Source: Flammeovirgaceae bacterium UBA5585
Lineage (GTDB): Bacteria > Bacteroidota > Bacteroidia > Cytophagales > Cyclobacteriaceae
Assembly: GCA_002425185.1 (NCBI GenBank)
Contig: DILT01000017.1
Span: forward strand, 62,001 to 126,000
Direction of reading: 5' to 3'
DNA length: 64,000 bases
This document shows positions 41,923 through 49,221 of the stretch, piece after piece. Made by a program: the position numbers and the translations under genes. Each line of letters starts with the position of its first letter. The first letter of the stretch is position 1. Under the pieces are notes generated by a model. That model made no database searches and was not told where the DNA came from. It saw only the letters and a program-made list of their open reading frames with translations.

Positions 41923-42043
41923 TGGATTGTCAGGCCGAGCGCTCCACCTCCTTCCAAAGCCCGCCATTAAGTACCGCTGTCCTAATCCAATGAAAAATAA
42001 AAAAATGAATATTGAAGGTCCAAACTTAAAAGGACATAATCCT
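41923..42043 (+). repeat. Dispersed repeat, type 1 (copy 3, degenerate)
   Basis: GATTGTCAGGCCGAGCGC, CTTCCAAAGCCCGCCA, TAAGTACCGCTG and later ATGAATATTGAAGGTCC and ACATAATCC align in order with copy 2. It separates the membrane protein gene from the DUF3817-lactamase pair. Confidence 0.55.
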
Positions 42044-42121
42044 AATGCCAACAACTATTACTTGTATTATTGCACCGCTCACTTCATTTTAGCAGTCAGA
42101 TTGTAAAGCGTGTTATCTATC

Positions 42122-42421
42122 ATGGAGCATAAAAAGATTAAAACTTTTGCCACAATTGCCCTACTTGAAGGCATCTCCTATGTATTACTGCTGGGCGTAG
42201 CTATGCCCTTAAAATATATTTTCGATTTTCCAGAAGCCGTAACCGTTGTGGGCTGGGCGCATGGTGTTTTATTTATGCTCTATGCACTATGGTTAGTGCT
42301 GTGTTGGAAAGAATATGCCTGGAGTTTTAGCCGCGTGACGGGATACTTCATTGCCTCCCTCCTGCCGATTGTACCCTTTGTTGTGGAGCGGAGATTGAAA
42401 AAAGAATATGCATTGGCTTGA
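42122..42421 (+). CDS. DUF3817 small membrane protein
   Basis: The start at ATG 42122 is preferred to the GTG at 42110 because the family begins near MEHKKIKTFATIALLEGISYV. The 99 residues have three hydrophobic segments and the DUF3817 pattern (LEGISYVLLLGVAMPLKYI, then VVGWAHGVLFMLYALWLVL). Function unknown. The metallo-beta-lactamase gene starts 22 bases after its stop and is probably on the same transcript. Confidence 0.83.
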   Translation: MEHKKIKTFATIALLEGISYVLLLGVAMPLKYIFDFPEAVTVVGWAHGVLFMLYALWLVLCWKEYAWSFSRVTGYFIASLLPIVPFVVERRLKKEYALA

Positions 42422-42443
42422 TCGCATTCAATTTCATCTTTCA

Positions 42444-43193
42444 ATGAATAAACTAATGAAAAATTGTGCACTGATTCTGCTCACAGCCATCATCCTATCG
42501 TTCTCCACATCGAACAACGAAAGTGAATACGTTTATACTTCTGAAACATTAAAAATCGAATCGCTGACCGGAAATGTATTTACGCACATCTCATACCTCA
42601 CAACCGATGACTTTGGGAAGGTAGAATGTAATGGTATGGTGTACCTTAACGGTGACGAGGCCATTGTTTTTGACACCCCTACAAATGATGAATCTTCTGC
42701 TGAACTGATAAACTGGATACTGAAAGAACAAGGCAAGACAATCAAGGCCATTGTTGTTACGCATTTCCATAACGACTGCCTGGGCGGACTCAGTGCTTTC
42801 CACACTAACGGAGTACAATCATATGCCAGCAGTAAAACAATTGAATTGGCCAAAAGCAACAACATGGAAGCACTACCGGAAGTTGGTTTTGATGATCGAT
42901 TTACTTTTCAGATTGGAAGTGAATCGGTTCATGCCCGGTTTTACGGTGCCGGACATACCGTTGATAACATGGTGGGGTACATTCCGAATGAAAAAATCCT
43001 ATTCGGAGGATGCCTGATTAAATCGATGAACGCAAGTAAAGGTTTTCTTGGCGATGCAGCGCCAGCGGAGTGGTCAACTACAGTTGAAGCCATAAAAATG
43101 GACTTACCCGATGTGAAAATTGTTATTCCCGGGCACGGTAAGCACGGGGGAAGAGAACTCCTGGATTATACGATTCAGCTTTTTCGGGATTAA
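42444..43193 (+). CDS. Subclass B1 metallo-beta-lactamase
   Basis: The start at 42444 gives a 249-residue protein with a signal peptide (LMKNCALILLTAIILSFS). The longer frame overlaps the previous gene. It carries the full B1 zinc set: H107, H109 and D111 in THFHNDCLGG, H171 in GAGHTVDN, C190 in FGGCLIKS, and H231 in PGHGKHGG. The Cys190 ligand and the preserved first His of HxHxD separate B1 enzymes from B2, B3 and from other metallo-hydrolases. The family hydrolyses penicillins, cephalosporins and carbapenems in the periplasm. It follows the DUF3817 gene by 22 bases. Resistance level and expression cannot be judged. Confidence 0.93.
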   Translation: MNKLMKNCALILLTAIILSFSTSNNESEYVYTSETLKIESLTGNVFTHISYLTTDDFGKVECNGMVYLNGDEAIVFDTPTNDESSAELINWILKEQGKTIKAIVVTHFHNDCLGGLSAFHTNGVQSYASSKTIELAKSNNMEALPEVGFDDRFTFQIGSESVHARFYGAGHTVDNMVGYIPNEKILFGGCLIKSMNASKGFLGDAAPAEWSTTVEAIKMDLPDVKIVIPGHGKHGGRELLDYTIQLFRD

Positions 43194-43315
43194 TGTGATA
43201 ACAGATTTGCTGCTGTCTGTTACAGGTATTGAGGGACTTGTAAGAAATTTTAATACTTTGATTTTTTCGTTGAAGAAACTCTTGCTATTCTTAACGAAAT
43301 CTTACCTAAACCCTA

Positions 43316-44200
43316 ATGAATCAAGAGACCAACAGCCCCTTTGTCAGCAAAGTATTATTACGCCAGTCAATCGGCTCAGTACGATTGGTTATTGCCTTAT
43401 TTACAGTTACCGCGGCTATAACCAAGTTGTTGTATGATCGCTTTTTGCCCGACCTTAAAGACCTTGATGGAATTCGCTGGGCGATTATTACCCTGGGATG
43501 TGTATTTTTTGTTATCACCCATTTCCGGTACAAGCGCGGCATCATCGTAGCGTGGTTTTCGTTTTTTCTATACATGTGCACCTTGTTCTATGTTATTGCA
43601 TTTGTGGTTATCAACCAATTTGATCCCAACGCTGTAACCATTTTAATATTGGTTGTTGGGGCCAGCTCCGTCATTATTAATAGTATATTTTATTATGGCA
43701 TACAGTGTTTTATTATTCTGCTGGCCGCACAGGTTGCCTATGCCGGTTTTGATTTGGGTAGTGAAAACCTTATCGCTTTTTTCAATTTAATGCTGGCACT
43801 GGGTGTTTTCGGTATTGTGATTACCGTACGTCTGAAATTATTGTCCAGCATCAAACACTCACACTCCCACCTTGAAAAGCTCAACGTTATTTCGATTGTG
43901 GCTAACAAGGCTGGTGAAATTGTATTTGTAAGTCCTTCGGTACAAAGCCTGCTTGGCTATGATCCCGGTGAGTTGGTGAAAGATGGCTGGTGGGATGCAC
44001 AGAATTTACGGGATGGATGGATTAGCCGCGATTACATTTTGAATTACCCGAATATCCTACCCAAAGAAATTGCCTCTATGGAAACCAGCATCGTTAACAA
44101 AGAAGGAAAGAAAATGTGGTTCAACTGGTCGAACTCCATGCTGCCCAATGGAAATTACATGGGCATTGCCCTGGATATAACTCGGTATAAGAATACTTAA
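43316..44200 (+). CDS. Membrane-anchored PAS-domain protein without kinase
   Basis: The protein has 294 residues. Residues 15-175 form about six membrane segments (VIALFTVTAAITKLLYDRF to ALGVFGIVITVRL). A short coiled linker follows, and then a PAS domain (about 190-292; VISIVANKAGEIVFVSPSVQSLLGYDPGEL, ending DITRYKNT). The last residues are typical of the end of a PAS fold, and the protein stops just there. No histidine kinase, cyclase or HTH domain follows. It is either a stand-alone sensor or a truncated kinase. It converges on the DUF1801 gene with a 4-base overlap of stop regions. Confidence 0.83.
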   Translation: MNQETNSPFVSKVLLRQSIGSVRLVIALFTVTAAITKLLYDRFLPDLKDLDGIRWAIITLGCVFFVITHFRYKRGIIVAWFSFFLYMCTLFYVIAFVVINQFDPNAVTILILVVGASSVIINSIFYYGIQCFIILLAAQVAYAGFDLGSENLIAFFNLMLALGVFGIVITVRLKLLSSIKHSHSHLEKLNVISIVANKAGEIVFVSPSVQSLLGYDPGELVKDGWWDAQNLRDGWISRDYILNYPNILPKEIASMETSIVNKEGKKMWFNWSNSMLPNGNYMGIALDITRYKNT

Positions 44201-44634
44201 GTACGCGTTTTCTTATTCCTGCCAAACTGCTCATCAATCATGGCAGCTTCATACAGCAAGGCCTTAACCAGTGCCTCATCAATATCTTCAGGCTTTTTGA
44301 AATACATAACATATACCTGCTTGCGTCCTTCGGCCAACAGCACACCCCCTTCATTCGCCATGAGTTTACCCTGATTAAATCCGAGTGTCACCCCTTTTTC
44401 TTTTCGCTTTTTATCGCTGCGGCTGGATTCCCACGCTAATGATGGTGGCCAGATAAAACAAATCAGCCGGTTACGGGCGTAGAATGGAATGTGAAAATCG
44501 TAGTACGTTTTTTCCGTAGCCTGCGGAATGCACTCCAACACCAAAGCACGCAGTCGTTTCACGATTACCTGTTCATGGCGCGGAAGACTGGTGATCAGTT
44601 GATCAATATCAACTGTTTTTGCATGCTCGTCCAT
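44197..44634 (-). CDS. DUF1801-type protein
   Basis: The 145-residue protein has the DUF1801/YdhG pattern: an N-terminal helical part (DIDQLITSLPRHEQVIVKRLRALVLECIP), then YYDFHIPFYARNRLICFIWP and a central GVTLGFNQGKLM, ending in a Lys-rich tail. The family has no firmly known activity. It is leftward, and the DoxX-family gene begins 33 bases upstream on the same strand. Confidence 0.8.
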   Translation of the reverse strand: MDEHAKTVDIDQLITSLPRHEQVIVKRLRALVLECIPQATEKTYYDFHIPFYARNRLICFIWPPSLAWESSRSDKKRKEKGVTLGFNQGKLMANEGGVLLAEGRKQVYVMYFKKPEDIDEALVKALLYEAAMIDEQFGRNKKTRT

Positions 44635-44667
44635 TGGACATTTAAATACAATAAATACAACGCATTT

Positions 44668-45054
44668 TTATTTCATTGCCGACAGACGTTTGTGATGATA
44701 CACATACGATAATCCACCCAGGATAAAAGGCACCAGCATAAACAGCATTTGAGGATGGAATCCGCCCGTCATCAATCCAGAATAAACGGCCCCGGTTAAG
44801 TCGAAAAACATACCGGCATAGGCCCACTCTTTGATGCGGGGAAAACCGGGCACCAGCAAGGCGATGATGCCTAACAATTTGGCTACACCAATAAAGGGCA
44901 GCATGTACAAGGGATATCCCAGTTGTTTAAAAACATCTACCCATTCTGGTGCAGAAAGAATGTTGGGTATAGTTGACATCATCATGAAGGCACAAAACAA
45001 CACGGTAAAAACCCAGAACATGATGGTGTTGCGCTTTGTCTCAGGCTTGGTCAT
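44668..45054 (-). CDS. DoxX-family membrane protein
   Basis: The 128-residue protein has four membrane segments (IMFWVFTVLFCAFMMMSTIPN, LYMLPFIGVAKLLGIIALLVPGF and so on) of the DoxX-like type. It is related to small redox-linked membrane proteins, but no cofactor ligand is clear. A decayed partial copy of this gene and its 3' flank lies at 45935-46006. It lies 33 bases upstream of the DUF1801 gene on the same strand. Confidence 0.85.
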   Translation of the reverse strand: MTKPETKRNTIMFWVFTVLFCAFMMMSTIPNILSAPEWVDVFKQLGYPLYMLPFIGVAKLLGIIALLVPGFPRIKEWAYAGMFFDLTGAVYSGLMTGGFHPQMLFMLVPFILGGLSYVYHHKRLSAMK

Positions 45055-45175
45055 GGTATTAAAAATTCATTTTAATAGATATCGAAAACTAATATAGCTA
45101 CAATAAACCCCAAAATCCTTGCATAAAAGTTTTCTCAGCGTTCACTAATTTTCATGTGAGTCAATAACTGGCAAA

Positions 45176-45850
45176 TTATTGTTTTGGCCGAATCCCGAAT
45201 AGTAACAAATAACCAATCATCCAAAACTCTCCGACCGTTGCCGGTATTGTTATCATATCATCGCCCGGAAAGTTAATGCCTGCATAATTCAAGAAGGCAC
45301 TGGCAACATAACCGGCACCACCGAGTATCAGCACACGACCCAACCAGATTGGCATTCGTTGGGATTGTACCACAATATACCCCATTGGGATAAGCCAAAG
45401 ACCAAAAAAGAGGCTACCTACCCCCCAGGCGTTTTTAATAAGTTGATCGAAAATCTGAATCATGATCAGTTTGTCGCCTGCTATCGTATCAGCGTTTGCG
45501 ACATTGATAGCCGCACCCATTGCTATAGCACTTATCATGATTGCCCCTGCATTCATCATACCCCAGGCGGCCAGTGCCCACGAAGCGAAGTGGTTGATGT
45601 CCTTAAACAACTTAAAGAAATAAACCGCGGCCAGTGCTTGTGAAACCACAATTGCAAACTCCAGCAAAAGTCGCAGGCGGGCAAGGGTTTCCAACTCACT
45701 TAAATTGGCAGTTGTTTTTGATACATCACCAGATACAAAAACCTGCGGATGCACGATAAGAAAACCAACTACTCCGGAAATGGCCAAAACCAAATACCAA
45801 ATACCCGCTGTGTGGGCAGTAGTAACTAAATCCTTTTGCTGATCATTCAT
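45176..45850 (-). CDS. DUF4386 integral membrane protein, second copy
   Basis: The 224 residues have about six hydrophobic segments and the DUF4386 pattern (TTAHTAGIWYLVLAISGVVGF, LEFAIVVSQALAAVYFFKLF, ASWALAAWGMMNAGAIMIS). It differs from the copy at 39238, so it is not a recent duplicate. It stands alone on the minus strand between the DoxX gene and a fossil DoxX fragment. Function unknown. Confidence 0.8.
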   Translation of the reverse strand: MNDQQKDLVTTAHTAGIWYLVLAISGVVGFLIVHPQVFVSGDVSKTTANLSELETLARLRLLLEFAIVVSQALAAVYFFKLFKDINHFASWALAAWGMMNAGAIMISAIAMGAAINVANADTIAGDKLIMIQIFDQLIKNAWGVGSLFFGLWLIPMGYIVVQSQRMPIWLGRVLILGGAGYVASAFLNYAGINFPGDDMITIPATVGEFWMIGYLLLFGIRPKQ

Positions 45851-45934
45851 ATTAATGATTTAAAGCTTAGAGACGGCTCTAACCACGATAAAGTTACACG
45901 ATGTGAGAAAATCCGTATATGCTCGGCAATTGCG

Positions 45935-46006
45935 CATTTAATTACAATAAATACAACGCAGATAGCCCCGGTTAGGTCGAAAAACAAACCGGTAGAGGCC
46001 CTCTCC
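45935..46006 (-). pseudogene. Fossil fragment of the DoxX-family gene
   Basis: The first part (45935-45960) matches the sequence just after the DoxX gene (44639-44664) at about 25 of 26 positions. The second part (45964-46003) matches 44789-44830 inside that gene at about six of seven positions. The middle 124 bases are absent. The remnant still translates as ASTGLFFDLTGA against AYAGMFFDLTGA in the intact gene. It is a degenerate duplicate with an internal deletion. Confidence 0.8.
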
Positions 46007-46037
46007 TTACATAGTGTGCGAATGCATGCGAAAATAT

Positions 46038-46061
46038 ACTCCCCGGTATTTGCCGGGGAGT
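46038..46061 (-). terminator. Terminator of the methyltransferase gene
   Basis: ACTCCCCGG (46038-46046) and CCGGGGAGT (46053-46061) form a perfect 9-bp stem with a 6-base loop. On the minus strand it lies 20 bases after the stop codon and is followed by a short T-rich tract (TATATTTT). Confidence 0.7.
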
Positions 46062-46081
46062 TGTGTAAGGAGCATTGATAA

Positions 46082-46933
46082 CTAAATTAAGTTTTTATTA
46101 AGCGGTATATCAATCGTAACACGCACATAGGTTGCGGAAATGGTCGTACGGTTCGATAAAGAGCTTGTATTTTGACTCTTAAAAAGTTCCTCTAGCTCTC
46201 GCTGTAAATCTTCTGCTTTATCGTTTTTCCGTGCTGCATCAAAGGCATTCATGGTAGGGCCATAGTACTGCTTGAAGGTATGGACAAACGCTGCAGGTGA
46301 ACCAGGAAAGTCAAACATATAGGTATCACGCAAAAATGAAATGTTTTCTTTTGATAAGCCTGCCTGTACAAACCGTTCAATAACCCGCTCTTCTACACCC
46401 CATAGCATCGGACTAATGAAGCCCTCGGGAGGTGGTGGTGTATACATTGAACTGATCCGCAGTATTTGTGCCACTAGTGTCGGATCACCTGGGATCCAAT
46501 TGCCCATAACAATTTGTCCCCCGGGGCGCGTTACACGCACCATCTCCCGGGCTACATCATTTGGCCTTGGTGCGAACATCGCTCCAAAAATGCTAACTAC
46601 CCTGTCAAATGACTTGTCTGGTATGAAATCAAGGTTGCAGGCATCACCATGCTGAAACTTGATGTTTGAAAGACCTTCTCTCCTGGCGCGGATGTTACCC
46701 GCTTCGACAAGGTTACGGGCTATATCAACACCCATAACTTTTGCGCCTAACTTTGCAGCGGGTATAGCCGTGGTACCATCACCACAGCCGAGATCCAGCA
46801 CATAATGATCTTTGGTGATACCCATTTGTTTTACTAGTGCCTCCCCGCTTCCGCGCATACTTTCGGCAATACGGGTAAAGTCACCCTTTTCCCACAACAC
46901 CTGATTTGGATTGATCGCTGTCATTAAATTCAT
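46082..46933 (-). CDS. Class I SAM-dependent methyltransferase
   Basis: This 283-residue protein has a Rossmann-type methyltransferase core: motif I LDLGCGDGTTAI near residue 47, the acidic end of beta-2 in VMGVDIARN, GDACNLDF, and DRVVSIFGAMFAPRP around motif IV. It resembles the UbiE/SAM-11 superfamily, but the C-terminal part is not distinctive and the substrate cannot be inferred. It is a single gene closed by a stem-loop terminator at 46038-46061. Confidence 0.85.
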   Translation of the reverse strand: MNLMTAINPNQVLWEKGDFTRIAESMRGSGEALVKQMGITKDHYVLDLGCGDGTTAIPAAKLGAKVMGVDIARNLVEAGNIRARREGLSNIKFQHGDACNLDFIPDKSFDRVVSIFGAMFAPRPNDVAREMVRVTRPGGQIVMGNWIPGDPTLVAQILRISSMYTPPPPEGFISPMLWGVEERVIERFVQAGLSKENISFLRDTYMFDFPGSPAAFVHTFKQYYGPTMNAFDAARKNDKAEDLQRELEELFKSQNTSSLSNRTTISATYVRVTIDIPLNKNLI

Positions 46934-46976
46934 GTGATTATTGTTTAATGGATTTTCTTATTAAGTATTCCCTCAG

Positions 46977-47078
46977 TTAAATAGGAAGACCATCGTGAAG
47001 GATTTTGATAACTATAAAAACTACAATACCAATGCCCATGAGCAATGCCAGGGCGCGTTTTCCTCTTGTTGCTGTCAT
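46977..47078 (-). CDS. Possible 33-residue membrane peptide
   Basis: A start at 47078 gives MTATRGKRALALLMGIGI... with a basic N-terminus and a single hydrophobic segment (LLMGIGIVVFIVIKIL). The longer frame from 47168 looks like non-coding sequence. It may be a real small membrane protein or chance. Confidence 0.3.
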   Translation of the reverse strand: MTATRGKRALALLMGIGIVVFIVIKILHDGLPI

Positions 47079-47285
47079 TTTCTGATCTGTTTTAAATGGT
47101 TTGCTTTTTGCGATTGATTGAACGGCAAAACTATCAGGAGGGCTAAGAATCGGGGTTGGCAAAATCAACCATAAACATGGTTTGGCGTTGCAAACAGCAA
47201 TAATTTCAAATGAAAGTTGATTGTCGACCAGCGGGTATTACACCAACACAACCTTTTGGAACATCATAACATACATCGCCAGGTA

Positions 47286-48242
47286 TTATATGAAACCTGT
47301 ACTGCTTAAACCGGTGCTTAACAAGCTATCGCGAACAGCATAATATTGCTGTTGGTATTGCACCGCCTCATTTCCCCTGCCCTGCTTAAGCCGTATATCA
47401 ACCAATCCGGCATAAGCATGGCGGATAACTCTGCGGAGCCCGAGTTTCCGTGCAAGTTCAAGTGCAGCTTGCAAATGCATTTCGGCATTGCGTAAATCAT
47501 CTTTCCTTAAATAGGCATGCCCAATAATATCCGTAATGGAAGCTTCAGCAATCTTATTTTGCGTCTCTTTAGCCAGCGAAAGCGCCTGTTTAAAATAGGT
47601 AAAAGCCAACGTTGGATTTTCCGATGAATAACACTCGCCTATGTTTGAAATAATTCTGGGAAACTGAATTGGATCAACTTTATTCGACTTTCCAGTTTCG
47701 TATGCTTTAGTGTAGTAGAGCAAAGCGCTATCTTGCTGCCCGGCAATAAATTTAATTACTCCTTTAAGGTTGTAGATGTTGCAAAGTTGTATACCGCTTT
47801 GGGTTTGTCGGGCAAGTTGTTCTGCTTTTGCGATAAATTCCTCCGATTTCAATCGCTCATTCAAATCCATATAGCCACGAGCCAAAATGTAATAGCTTTC
47901 AGTCTGTATGGAGAGATCGTTTTCTTTCTTACCCATTTCAAGTGCCTGCAGGGCAGCTTCAATAGCTAAATCATTATCACCAAATGACCAAAAGCAAAAG
48001 CCTTTTGCATTGTGAGAAAGTGCTATCCCCTTTTGATAGCCGATGTCTTGCGCAAGTTTCAAAGCATTATCCGCATAGTCCAATGAGTGGGAAGGATCAG
48101 TCCAGTGTAATTGATTACTTAACTGAATAAGTTCAATAACTCTGGCCGTGTCTACAGGAGCAATTTTGTTGGCAGCATAAACGATTTTATCAGCGGCAAA
48201 CGCGTTTAAAAAGGTAAGCATGAGTAAACAACGCCATTCCAT
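47286..48242 (-). CDS. Exported TPR protein, possibly a truncated sensor
   Basis: The 318-residue protein has a hydrophobic N-terminus (CLLMLTFLNAFAADKIVYA) and seven or so tetratricopeptide repeats (for example GDNDLAIEAALQALEMGKK and KDDLRNAEMHLQAALELARKL). It ends shortly after the YYAVRDSLLS motif. In many Bacteroidota sensors this motif precedes a membrane helix and a histidine kinase or LuxR domain. Nothing of that kind follows here, so it may be a shortened sensor. It is single in orientation, with no close partner. Confidence 0.72.
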   Translation of the reverse strand: MEWRCLLMLTFLNAFAADKIVYAANKIAPVDTARVIELIQLSNQLHWTDPSHSLDYADNALKLAQDIGYQKGIALSHNAKGFCFWSFGDNDLAIEAALQALEMGKKENDLSIQTESYYILARGYMDLNERLKSEEFIAKAEQLARQTQSGIQLCNIYNLKGVIKFIAGQQDSALLYYTKAYETGKSNKVDPIQFPRIISNIGECYSSENPTLAFTYFKQALSLAKETQNKIAEASITDIIGHAYLRKDDLRNAEMHLQAALELARKLGLRRVIRHAYAGLVDIRLKQGRGNEAVQYQQQYYAVRDSLLSTGLSSTGFI

Positions 48243-48490
48243 GCTGCAAATATGATAATTATAATCCGTTACGGATTAGTAAGACTTTGGTTTCTCATTT
48301 TTGTGCTCAAGCCGTTAAATCGGTCACTTTCTGCTAACCTTTTTACACAACTTTCCCGGATCATGTATGCCTGTAGTTTGGTTTTGTAGTGGGCATTTAA
48401 AACATCCATATAGATCGTGGTGAAGCAAGTTTCACCACATGCCAGAAAATCGGCAACTTCAACCTTTCATAGCTCGTTCAGGTACCGGGT

Positions 48491-49057
48491 TTATTTATTG
48501 TCAGAAGTTTGTTTTAAGGCTACATACCGAAATAATAAACCGGACACGGCAAATAACAGTACAAAAAAGGAATTAACACCAATTATTTCAACCACTGAAG
48601 CACCAGGATAGTGTTGCATACCTGTTAGCAACTGGATAATCCCCACAAGCACCACCGAAAATGATGTAACAAACATACTGCGCTCCATTCCTTTAGCTGT
48701 AAAGCGCCCCACAAAGGTGCTTATCAATACAACGGCAACTACGCCAATGTACATCAGGTTGGCGGGGTTTGGCCCTCCCCCGATCAGACCCACTGCCAGG
48801 TTAACCCAAATCAAAAGGAAGGTTGAGCCAATGGCAGAACCAAATGCCACGCGGTTGATTAAGCCGGGTGAATACTGGGGTAATAGTACATAGGCAAGGC
48901 CGGTGCTGAACAGCAGAATACCCATAATGATGAAGTCGCTAATACTCCAGTTTACTTCATTGGTAAATTGCATGGCTACCAACGGTACCATTAAGAGGAG
49001 CACGGTGATTAGCACGACTCCAAAGATGGATTGGTGAAATTTCAATAATGCCTTCAT
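48491..49057 (-). CDS. Integral membrane protein, unknown
   Basis: The 188 residues contain about six hydrophobic segments (SIFGVVLITVLLLMVPLVAM, DFIIMGILLFSTGLAYVLL, SAIGSTFLLIWVNLAVGLIGGG and others), with a short polar tail (LKQTSDNK). No family recognised. A good -7 element TACTTTTG lies upstream at 49090-49083 on its strand. It marks the right edge of the accessory region. Confidence 0.7.
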   Translation of the reverse strand: MKALLKFHQSIFGVVLITVLLLMVPLVAMQFTNEVNWSISDFIIMGILLFSTGLAYVLLPQYSPGLINRVAFGSAIGSTFLLIWVNLAVGLIGGGPNPANLMYIGVVAVVLISTFVGRFTAKGMERSMFVTSFSVVLVGIIQLLTGMQHYPGASVVEIIGVNSFFVLLFAVSGLLFRYVALKQTSDNK

Positions 49058-49082
49058 ATACTGCTACTGTTTCTTATTGAAT

Positions 49083-49090
49083 CAAAAGTA
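49083..49090 (-). promoter_or_regulatory. -7 element of the membrane protein gene
   Basis: TACTTTTG on the minus strand fits TAnnTTTG exactly, 25 bases before the start at 49057. Confidence 0.45.
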
Positions 49091-49197
49091 CTTTGTATTT
49101 CAAAGTAAAGCAATTTATTTTTGTTCTTTCTTAAAGAATCCATATAAATTGTGACATAAGGCTATGAAGTGGTTTTAAAGGTTTACCGGCTAAATGC

Positions 49198-49205
49198 TAT
49201 ATTTG
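49198..49205 (+). promoter_or_regulatory. -7 element of the large secreted protein gene
   Basis: TATATTTG fits TAnnTTTG exactly, 16 bases before the ATG at 49222. Confidence 0.5.
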
Positions 49206-49221
49206 ATAATACAGTGGTTTT

